Positions 1 through 5,644 of a stretch of 5,644 nt of DNA are shown piece after piece; position 1 is the stretch's first letter, and each line of letters begins with the position of its first letter. The translations under genes were made by a program, and so were the position numbers. The notes beneath the pieces are model-generated. The model saw only the letters and a program-made list of their open reading frames with translations. It searched no databases and had not been told where the DNA came from. This DNA comes from Thermodesulfovibrionales bacterium. GTDB lineage: Bacteria > Nitrospirota > Thermodesulfovibrionia > Thermodesulfovibrionales > UBA1546. The DNA is taken from assembly GCA_919901705.1 (NCBI GenBank), contig CAKKPR010000278.1, positions 1 through 5,644 on the forward strand, written 5' to 3'.

Positions 1-105
1 GGATAGAGATAGGGAATGCTTATCAGTCTATTGAATTTTTCTATTTTACAGCCTTTCTTTCACTGTGTTAATTTTAAAGTCCGCACCTGAAAGGGCAGGG
101 TCTTT

Positions 106-579
106 ATGGAAAAAACACTTGAAAAGATTATGGGAGAATACAGGAAAAATGAAGGAAACCTCATTTCCATACTTCAGGATATCGAAGATTCCTTTGGCTA
201 CCTTCCTGAAGATGCTGTAAACTGGTTTTCCGCAAGACTCGATATTCCGGCAAGCCGTTTCTACGGTGTCGCCACATTCTATTCCCGGTTCCATTTTAAA
301 CCGAGAGGAAAGAATATAATCACGGCCTGCTGCGGCACCGCCTGTCATGTCAAGGGGTCTGAGAGACTGATAAACGGCATAAGAAAAGAACTTGACCTTT
401 CAGAAGAAGAGGATACAACAAGGGACAAAGAATTCACACTTGAAAAGGTCAACTGCATCGGCGCCTGCAGTATCGCCCCGGTAATTATAATTAACAAAAA
501 AGTAAATGGAAAGGTATCGGCAGATAAACTGCTTAAGGAACTAAGGTCTTTAAAGGACATTAAAGGTGAAGGCAAATAA
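106..579 (+). CDS. nuoE: NuoE-like [2Fe-2S] thioredoxin-fold subunit of NAD-linked formate dehydrogenase
   Basis: A 157-residue protein of the NuoE/HndA/HydC family, the small electron-transfer partner of NuoF-type flavin subunits. The N-terminal helical part (about residues 1-60) contains the family-typical FGYLPEDAV and FYGVATFYSRF stretches. The thioredoxin-like [2Fe-2S] domain follows, with ligands C75 and C80 (CCGTAC, a C-x4-C pair with an extra C76) and C117 and C121 (CIGAC, C-x3-C). The length is normal for the family. The ATG at 106 is preceded by an AGGG at 97-100 with a 5-base spacer. The 3' end overlaps the start of the flavin-subunit gene by 14 bases, which suggests translational coupling. 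Because the next genes are a HydB-type flavin subunit and a formate dehydrogenase alpha subunit, with no membrane nuo genes in view, I infer a soluble formate dehydrogenase subunit and not respiratory complex I. The symbol is a family symbol. Family assignment is very secure; the exact complex is inferred. Confidence 0.93.
   Translation: MEKTLEKIMGEYRKNEGNLISILQDIEDSFGYLPEDAVNWFSARLDIPASRFYGVATFYSRFHFKPRGKNIITACCGTACHVKGSERLINGIRKELDLSEEEDTTRDKEFTLEKVNCIGACSIAPVIIINKKVNGKVSADKLLKELRSLKDIKGEGK
553..568 (+). promoter_or_regulatory. Ribosome binding site and GTG start of the flavin subunit
   Basis: AAGGA at 553-557 lies 8 bases before the GTG at 566-568, inside the end of the NuoE-like gene. 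The next in-frame ATG (602-604) would remove C12 and the start of the N-terminal [2Fe-2S]-like domain, so the GTG is the better start. Confidence 0.6.
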
Positions 580-2347
580 TAATACGACCATAAGAATCTG
601 CATGGGAACAGGAGGCATTGCCGCAGGCGGCGCTGAAGTCCTTAATGCCTTCAAAAAAGAACTGAATCTGGCAGGCATAAAGGCGAATATCGAAAAAAAC
701 TGCTCAATGCACAAGGTCGGATGCCGCGGGCTCTGTGCAAAAGATGTTCTTGTTGACGTGATTATCAACGATGAAAAAACGACCTATCAGTTTATTAAAT
801 CCGACATGGTGCCGAGAATCGTAAAAGAACACATAATCGAAAAAACTCCTGTCATAGACTGGGTAGTAGGAGAAGACTACCACAATTTTCACAAGAAACA
901 GTTTAAAGTCGTGCTCTCGGACTGCGGCTCGATCGATCCCGAAGACATAACCGCATATATTGGAGTAAAAGGGTATGAGGCTGCAAAAAAAGTTCTGATC
1001 TCATTAAAACCGGAAGAAGTTGTCGAGATAATCAAATCCTCAGGACTAAGAGGCAGGGGCGGTGCAGGATTCCCAACCGGCGTCAAATGGGAAATAGCAA
1101 TGAAACAGGATTCGAAACAGAAATACCTTATATGCAATGCTGATGAAGGCGACCCCGGTGCATTCATGGACAGGTCAGTAATTGAGGGTAACCCCCATGC
1201 TGTCATCGAAGGAATGATTATAGGCGCTTATACAATAGGCGCTGATAAGGGCTATGTGTATATCCGGGCAGAGTATCCATTGGCAGTGGAAAGGCTCAAG
1301 AAGGCTTTATCAGATGCAAGGGAAAATGGTTTCCTCGGCAAGGGAATACTTGGAACAAAATTCAATTTCGACATAAAGGTAAAGCTCGGCGCAGGCGCAT
1401 TTGTATGCGGAGAAGAAACAGCATTGATCGCCTCTATTGAGGGACAGAGAGGAATGCCGAGGGCAAAACCGCCATTCCCTGTTTATCACGGCCTGTGGGG
1501 AAAACCAACTGTGATTAATAATGTTGAGACCCTTGCAAATGTTCCCTGTATTATCAGAAACGGCGCCAGGTGGTTTGCGTCATTCGGCACCGAAAAATCC
1601 AAAGGCACAAAGGTCTTTGCATTAACTGGAAAGATTAAAAACTCAGGCCTTATCGAAGTGCCGATGGGAATTCCATTAAGAGAGATTATTTATGATATTG
1701 GCGGGGGAACTGAAAGCGGGAAGGCATTAAAGGCCGTCCAGACAGGAGGTCCTTCCGGCGGCTGCATACCGGCAGACATGCTCGATACGCCTGTGGATTT
1801 TGAGTCCCTTGCAAAAGTAGGCTCTATAGTAGGCTCCGGCGGAATGGTAGTGCTCGATGAAGATAACTGCATGGTTAACATGGCGCAGTACTTTCTCCAG
1901 TTCACGCAGATGGAGTCATGCGGGAAATGCGTGCCGTGCAGGATAGGAACTAAAAGACTTCTTGAAATTCTCGACAGAATAACAAAAGGCAAAGGGAAAA
2001 AAGGCGATATAGAACTTCTTGAAAAACTCAGCAGGGATATAAAGGCAGCATCTCTCTGCGGTCTTGGCCAGACAGCCCCGAATCCTGTTCTGAGCACTAT
2101 AAAATATTTCAGGCACGAATATGAGGCACATTTACAGGGCAAATGTCCGGCAGCAGTCTGCAAAGAACTGCTGACTTACTATATTCTGGAGGAATTCTGC
2201 AATGGGTGCGGCGCATGCCTCAGGGCATGTCCTGCAGGAGCTATAACAGGAGAGAAAAAGAAACCGCATTTTATAGATTCCGAGATATGCATAAAATGCG
2301 GCGCGTGTTTTGATGCCTGCAAATTCAAGGCAGTGGCAAAGGAATAA
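566..2347 (+). CDS. nuoF: NuoF/HydB-like FMN- and NAD(P)(H)-binding subunit with extra Fe-S domains
   Basis: A 593-residue flavin subunit that exchanges electrons with NAD(P)(H). Domains in order: an N-terminal thioredoxin-like [2Fe-2S] domain (about 1-90; C12, C46, C53, C57); the Complex1_51K core with the glycine-rich FMN site GRGGAGFPTGVKW (163-175), NADEGDPGAFMDR (191-203) and the nucleotide-binding region GAGAFVCGEETAL (275-287); a SLBB-like segment; the NuoF [4Fe-4S] cluster (C452, C455, C458 in SCGKCVPCR, plus C498 in SLCGLGQ); and a C-terminal 2x[4Fe-4S] ferredoxin (C545, C548, C551, C555; C575, C578, C581, C585). H522, C527 and C532 between core and ferredoxin resemble the zinc-site motif of HydB-type subunits. 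It is longer than complex I NuoF, which lacks the two terminal Fe-S domains, so it belongs with HydB/HndC of bifurcating hydrogenases and formate dehydrogenases. It starts with GTG, overlaps the NuoE-like gene, and is followed by fdhA after 52 bases. The N-terminal domain lacks one usual cysteine (G17). Confidence 0.93.
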   Translation: MKANNNTTIRICMGTGGIAAGGAEVLNAFKKELNLAGIKANIEKNCSMHKVGCRGLCAKDVLVDVIINDEKTTYQFIKSDMVPRIVKEHIIEKTPVIDWVVGEDYHNFHKKQFKVVLSDCGSIDPEDITAYIGVKGYEAAKKVLISLKPEEVVEIIKSSGLRGRGGAGFPTGVKWEIAMKQDSKQKYLICNADEGDPGAFMDRSVIEGNPHAVIEGMIIGAYTIGADKGYVYIRAEYPLAVERLKKALSDARENGFLGKGILGTKFNFDIKVKLGAGAFVCGEETALIASIEGQRGMPRAKPPFPVYHGLWGKPTVINNVETLANVPCIIRNGARWFASFGTEKSKGTKVFALTGKIKNSGLIEVPMGIPLREIIYDIGGGTESGKALKAVQTGGPSGGCIPADMLDTPVDFESLAKVGSIVGSGGMVVLDEDNCMVNMAQYFLQFTQMESCGKCVPCRIGTKRLLEILDRITKGKGKKGDIELLEKLSRDIKAASLCGLGQTAPNPVLSTIKYFRHEYEAHLQGKCPAAVCKELLTYYILEEFCNGCGACLRACPAGAITGEKKKPHFIDSEICIKCGACFDACKFKAVAKE

Positions 2348-2350
2348 AAG

Positions 2351-2382
2351 TTTAAGAGTTCAAAGGTTAAAAAGTTACAGAC
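2351..2382 (+). repeat. Degenerate 8-bp tandem repeat between flavin-subunit gene and fdhA
   Basis: Four degenerate units in register: TTTAAGAG, TTCAAAGG, TTAAAAAG and TTACAGAC. They fill most of the 52-base gap between the TAA at 2345-2347 and the fdhA start. The similarity is weak and AT-rich, so chance is possible. Confidence 0.35.
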
Positions 2383-2385
2383 AGC

Positions 2386-2402
2386 AGGAGACAGGAGTAA
2401 TG
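2386..2402 (+). promoter_or_regulatory. Double Shine-Dalgarno that sets the fdhA start
   Basis: Two AGGAG motifs, at 2386-2390 and 2393-2397, precede the ATG at 2400-2402 (spacers of 9 and 2 bases). The next codon is GTG (2403), 5 bases from the second motif, so initiation there is also possible and changes the protein by one residue. An in-frame ATG at 2310 would add 30 residues that translate the gap and overlap the previous gene. The ferredoxin-like domain begins at VKVTIDSK, so 2400 is preferred. Confidence 0.65.
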
Positions 2403-5150
2403 GTGAAGGTAACTATAGACAGTAAGACAATCGAGGTTGCAGAGGGAACAACTGTCCTGGAAGCGGCAAGGATGCTGAATATCCAGATACCAACGCTGTG
2501 CCACCATCCAAAGCTTACGCCCTTCGGGGGTTGCAGGATGTGCATAGTTGAGGTAAAGGGAGTGCCGAGGCCACTGACTTCCTGCACCACGCCTGTATCA
2601 GAAGGCATGGAAGTTACAACCTCAAGCCCTGAGATCGAGGAACTGAGAAAAACAGTCCTTGAACTCATTCTCTCAGATCATCCAAATGACTGCATGATAT
2701 GTGAAAAAGCAGGAGACTGCACTTTGCAGGAACTTGCATACTTTTACGGCATAAAGGAAAACCGGTTTGCAGGTGAAAGACGGGTATATGAAAAAAGAGA
2801 CGGGAATCCATTTATCGAAAGGGATATGGAAAAGTGCATACTCTGCGGAAGATGCGTTAAGGTATGCGAGGAGGTTCAGGGCGTTGAGGCCATAGACTTT
2901 ACATATCGCGGCTTTAAGTCCAAGATATGTCCTCCATTTGAAAAAGACCTTAAGTGTGAGTTCTGCGGCCAGTGTGTTGCCGTATGCCCTACAGGCGCCT
3001 TAACAGGCAAGATGTGGGCGCTCCGCGGGAGACAAAAGGATATAAAGGAAGTCGACACTACATGTGCATACTGCGGGACAGGATGCAATATTACCCTTCA
3101 TGTAAGAGCCAATGAAGTCATAAGAGTAACCTCGAAGGAAGATAAATGGAACGAGGGCTGGCTCTGTGTCAAAGGCAGATTCGGCTATACATTCATAAAC
3201 AGCCCGGACAGGCTTAAAAAACCGCTGATACGGATAGAGACAAAGGACGAAGGACGAAGGACGAAGGACGAAAAACAAGAAGGTATCTCTCGTCCCTCAT
3301 CTCTCGTCCCTCATCTCTCGTCCCTTTTCAGGGAAGCCACTTGGGACGAGGCGCTCGACTACACTGCACAGAGGCTCAAAGAGATAAAAGGGAAACATGG
3401 CCCTGATGCGATAGCAGGCCTTTCTTCTGCCAGATGCACTACTGAAGAAAACTACCTTTTCCAAAAATTCGTAAGGGCTGGATTAGGGACAAATAATATT
3501 GACCACTGCGCCCGTCTCTGACACGCGCCTACTGTGGCCAGTCTGGCCACGATATTCGGCTCAGGGGCCATGACAAACACCATAAGAGAGATAGAGGGCA
3601 TGGAGGTCATCTTTATAATAGGCTCCAACACTAAAGAGACGCATCCTGTTATTGCAAACCGTATGCTGAAGGCCGTAAAAAAGGGAGCAAAAATAATAAT
3701 AGCTGACCCGCGAAAGGTTCCGTTGGTCAGGTTCTCCGAAATATTCCTGAGGCTAAACCCGGGCACAGATGTTGCGCTCATAAATGGAATAGCGCACGTG
3801 ATATTGAAGGAAGGCCTTAACAACAGAGAATTTGTTATTGCAAGGACAGATGGTTTCGATAAATGGAAAGAGTCCATAGAGTCATTCACTCCGGAGAATG
3901 CCTCAAAGATAACAGGCGTCCCAAAAGAAGATATAATTAAGGCGGCCCTTCTCTATGGAGGCTCAAGAAAGGCAGGGATATTTTATACCATGGGTATCAC
4001 GCAGCATACCCACGGAACAGATAATGTCAATGCAATAGCAAATCTAGCGCTCCTTACAGGGAATATAGGAAAGGAACACACAGGCATAAACCCCCTGAGG
4101 GGGCAGAATAATGTCCAGGGAGCGTGTGACGCAGGATGTCTCCCCAATGTATATCCAGGCTACCAGAGAATTGACATGCCCATGGTCAAAAAGAAATTTG
4201 AAGAAGCATGGCATGCATCTCTACCGGACAAAGAAGGACTGAAATCAACAGAGATGATAGAGTCAGCATCTGAGGGAAAACTTAAGGCCCTTTACATAAT
4301 GGGTGAAAACCCCATGCTTACAGACCCGAATATTGAACATACCCGCAAGGCGCTCGGAAAACTCGATTTTCTTGTTGTGCAGGACATATTTCTTACCGAA
4401 ACGGCAGCCCTTGCAGATGTAGTGCTGCCGGCTACATGCTTTGCCGAAAAAACCGGGACCTTCATAAACACAGAGAGAAAGGTACAACTCGTAAGAAAGG
4501 CGGTAGAGCCTCCGGGAGATGCAAAAGAAGATATGTGGATAATCTCTGAACTGTCCGCCAGAATGGGGCATGATATGAAATATTCATCCGCAGAAGAGGT
4601 ATTTGAAGAGCTTGGCAATTTATGGCCTGCGTTGTCAGGCATATCATATAACAGGATACGGAACCATGGTATCCACTGGCCCTGCCCCACAAAAGACCAT
4701 CCCGGAACAGAGTATCTCTACAAGGCAGGATTTCCGCGGGGGAGGGTCTCGTTCACGCCTGTAAAGTATATACCTGCGGCAGAGCCTGCAGACAAGGACT
4801 ACCCGTTTGTACTCACAACAGGAAGAAATCTATTCCAGTATCACAGCGGTTCCATGACACGAAGAGTCGCCCAGATCGAGGCACATGCAGGTGAGCCCTA
4901 TGTTGAAATAAATGCAGAAGATGCCAGAAAACTTGGAGTGAAGCCTGATGAAAAAATAAAGGTGAGTTCAAGGAGGGGACAGATTGAGATAAAGGCAAGG
5001 ATTACCGATAGTGTTTCAGAAGGAATAGTCTTTATCCCCATGCATTACAAAGAGGCTGCTGCAAATGTCATAACAAGTGATGCACTTGACCCGTACGCAA
5101 AAACACCGGAATTTAAGGTCTGCGCAGTCAAGATAGAAAAAATGGTTTGA
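2400..5150 (+). CDS. fdhA: Selenocysteine-containing formate dehydrogenase catalytic (alpha) subunit, read through an in-frame TGA
   Basis: A 916-residue Mo- or W-bisPGD enzyme that interconverts formate and CO2; no signal peptide is visible, so it is probably cytoplasmic. Domains in order: N-terminal [2Fe-2S] (C34, C45, C48, C62); a His-ligated [4Fe-4S] (H94, C98, C101, C107 in DHPNDCMIC...DC); a 2x[4Fe-4S] ferredoxin (C146, C149, C152, C156; C186, C189, C192, C196); the molybdopterin oxidoreductase core with its own [4Fe-4S] (C222, C225, C229, C256) and K258 in CVKGRF; and the dinucleotide-binding C-terminal domain (about 798-916). TGA at 3519-3521 encodes Sec374, followed by H375, matching Sec140-His141 of E. 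coli FdhF. R567 in NPLRGQNNVQGAC matches the FdhF active-site arginine R333. The two halves are in the same frame, so this is recoding and not a frameshift. Residues of about 281-309 are a repeat-derived insertion absent from typical relatives. The NuoG-like Fe-S front end fits docking to the upstream NuoEF-like subunits. A nonsense mutation is the alternative, but the SECIS makes it unlikely. Confidence 0.95.
3243..3326 (+). repeat. In-frame 84-bp heptamer-based repeat with inverted arms inside fdhA
   Basis: Four perfect AAGGACG units (3243-3270), a 14-base middle (3271-3284), then three 14-bp units ATCTCTCGTCCCTC (3285-3298, 3299-3312, 3313-3326, the last ending in T). The left unit core GGACGA is the reverse complement of TCGTCC in the right units, so the arms can form a long imperfect hairpin. 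Total length is 84 bases, i.e. 12 heptamers and exactly 28 codons, which keeps the frame. The encoded peptide (TKDEGRRTKDE, then a Ser/Leu/Pro-rich stretch) separates PLIRI from REATWDEAL. In relatives these two segments are joined by a short linker, so this looks like a surface-loop insertion. Confidence 0.85.
3519..3521 (+). other. Selenocysteine (UGA) codon, Sec374 of FdhA
   Basis: The in-frame TGA sits between CARL and HAPTVASL, the position of the active-site Sec or Cys ligand to Mo/W in formate dehydrogenases. The open frame continues unbroken for 542 further residues, all matching the family. An annotation that stops here would wrongly give a 373-residue fragment and a 538-residue second protein. 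Confidence 0.95.
3534..3550 (+). promoter_or_regulatory. Bacterial SECIS hairpin
   Basis: GTGGCC (3534-3539) pairs perfectly with GGCCAC (3545-3550) around the loop AGTCT. The loop GU (3541-3542) lies at +20/+21 after the UGA. By my count this is the same distance as in E. coli fdhF, whose loop is AGGTCT. This hairpin would bind SelB carrying Sec-tRNA and direct UGA decoding, while the same bases encode VASLAT of the protein. Confidence 0.9.
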
Positions 5151-5206
5151 ACGGTTTGAACGGACTGAACCGTTTGAACTGTTTGAACAGTTTAAACAGT
5201 TATAAG
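5144..5206 (+). repeat. 9-bp tandem repeat array (NGTTTGAAC) at the fdhA stop codon
   Basis: Seven consecutive 9-base units: GGTTTGAAC twice, then GGACTGAAC, CGTTTGAAC, TGTTTGAAC, AGTTTAAAC and the decayed AGTTATAAG. The first unit contains the fdhA stop TGA (5148-5150). Variation in the first base of the units creates inverted repeats: 5150-5156 with 5168-5174 (7 bp), and 5177-5184 with 5194-5201 (8 bp, 9-base loop). There is no T tract after either, so an intrinsic terminator is not supported. Confidence 0.88.
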
Positions 5207-5212
5207 AGGAGG
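5207..5212 (+). promoter_or_regulatory. Strong Shine-Dalgarno of the cNMP-domain gene
   Basis: A complete AGGAGG lies 4 bases before the ATG at 5217-5219, directly after the 9-bp repeat array. It fixes the start of the last gene. Confidence 0.75.
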
Positions 5213-5216
5213 AAAT

Positions 5217-5644
5217 ATGGTAAGCATTAAAGAGCTTAAAAAACAGGTTCTTTTTGAGAACATCAGTGACAGCGAGATGGGGAAATTAGCAAAGGTCATA
5301 AAGGAACTTTCATTAAAGAAAGATGAACTTCTTTTCAAAGAGGGAGATGATACAAAGGGGATTTATATGATCCGTTCAGGAAAGATAGAGATAACAAAAG
5401 TAACTCCTGATGGCTGGAAACAGACTATTGCAGTCCTGACGCCGGATCATTTTTTCGGAGAACTCTCGATACTCGAAAAACGCAAGCACGAGGCTATTGC
5501 AATAGCCATCGAGAATACAGAACTGCTAAAACTTCCGAAGGAAGAGTTTGAAAAAATGGAAAAAGAAGATGTTGCGCTTGCCTCACAGATACTTAAAAAA
5601 CTGGCGCTGGTCATGAGCAAGAACCTAAGGCGCATGAATGAAAA
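5217..5644 (+). CDS. Cyclic nucleotide-binding (CRP/FNR-type sensor) domain protein, 3' end beyond the window
   Basis: The visible 142 residues form a cNMP-binding beta-roll. It opens with a helix (ELKKQVLFENISDSEM), then LFKEGDDTKGIYMIRSGKIEI (about residues 39-59), the cassette FGELSILEKRKHEA (80-93) and TELLKLPKEEFEKM (101-114), and ends with an alpha helix containing LALVMSKNLRRMNE. The window ends before a stop. It cannot be seen whether a DNA-binding helix-turn-helix follows (CRP/FNR regulator) or the protein ends as a stand-alone sensor domain of about 150 residues. The usual phosphate-binding arginine of the cassette is replaced by H91, so cAMP binding is doubtful. It lies 66 bases after fdhA on the same strand, with a strong ribosome binding site and no clear terminator between, so co-transcription and a role in regulating the formate dehydrogenase are plausible inferences. 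Confidence 0.88.
   Translation, partial: MVSIKELKKQVLFENISDSEMGKLAKVIKELSLKKDELLFKEGDDTKGIYMIRSGKIEITKVTPDGWKQTIAVLTPDHFFGELSILEKRKHEAIAIAIENTELLKLPKEEFEKMEKEDVALASQILKKLALVMSKNLRRMNE

Noticed and set aside
3..71. Short open frame (IEIGNAYQ...) ending in TAA, possibly the tail of an upstream gene
   Set aside because: Only about 22 codons, with no recognisable motif; the left edge cuts the context, so it cannot be supported.
45..74. Promoter-like TTTACA, 18-base spacer, TAATTT before the NuoE-like gene
   Set aside because: Both boxes are weak and the region is AT-rich; a match of this quality is expected by chance.
1690..2163. 157-residue minus-strand open frame
   Set aside because: It lies wholly inside the well-supported flavin-subunit gene, with no family-like motif or ribosome binding site; a shadow frame. 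The other minus-strand open frames were rejected for the same reason.
3243..3326. CRISPR array
   Set aside because: Units are 7-14 bases and directly adjacent, without spacers, and the tract is coding.
2310..3521. A separate 403-residue protein starting at ATG 2310 and ending at the TGA
   Set aside because: The first 30 residues translate the end of the previous gene and a repeat-rich gap, and the TGA is a Sec codon. The real gene spans 2400-5150.
3534..5150. A separate 538-residue molybdopterin protein starting at GTG 3534
   Set aside because: It is in the same frame as the upstream part and begins in the middle of the conserved active-site motif, with no ribosome binding site. It is the C-terminal part of FdhA.
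5177..5201. Intrinsic terminator after fdhA
   Set aside because: An AT-rich 8-bp stem with no following T run, arising from the tandem repeat itself; termination is not supported.

Overview
The window holds an operon-like, plus-strand set of genes for a soluble, selenocysteine-containing, NAD(P)-linked formate dehydrogenase. A NuoE-like [2Fe-2S] subunit (106-579) comes first, then a NuoF/HydB-like flavin subunit (566-2347), then a NuoG/FdhA-type molybdenum or tungsten catalytic subunit (2400-5150). A protein with a cyclic-nucleotide-binding (CRP-type) domain (from 5217) runs off the right edge. Only about 105 bases precede the first gene, and no upstream gene can be identified there.

The catalytic subunit appears as two open frames separated by a TGA at 3519-3521, but the two halves are in the same frame. 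The TGA lies exactly where formate dehydrogenases carry their active-site Sec or Cys (context CARL-U-HAPT). A perfect 6-bp hairpin with a GU-containing loop starts 12 bases after the TGA, at the same spacing as the SECIS element of E. coli fdhF. I therefore annotate one 916-residue selenoprotein with Sec374, not a broken gene.

By family knowledge, formate would be oxidised at the Mo/W-bisPGD-Sec centre of FdhA. Electrons would pass through its chain of Fe-S clusters to the FMN/NAD(H) subunit and its NuoE-like partner. The flavin subunit is of the longer HydB type: an extra N-terminal [2Fe-2S]-like domain, a C-terminal 2x[4Fe-4S] ferredoxin domain and a His/Cys zinc-like motif. This makes a ferredoxin-coupled (electron-bifurcating or confurcating) or reversible CO2-reducing enzyme plausible, but the sequence alone does not prove it. 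The downstream cNMP-domain protein is a candidate regulator or sensor.

The genes suggest a strictly or facultatively anaerobic bacterium with moderate GC and selenocysteine machinery. The gene style and the short tandem repeats fit a Nitrospirota or Desulfobacterota-like lineage, but this taxonomic guess is weak.

The least expected feature is a set of three short-period repeat tracts. An 84-bp heptamer-based repeat sits in frame inside fdhA (3243-3326). A 9-bp tandem array overlaps the fdhA stop codon (5144-5206). A faint 8-bp array lies between the flavin-subunit gene and fdhA (2351-2382). I see no mobile element, CRISPR array, tRNA or rRNA.
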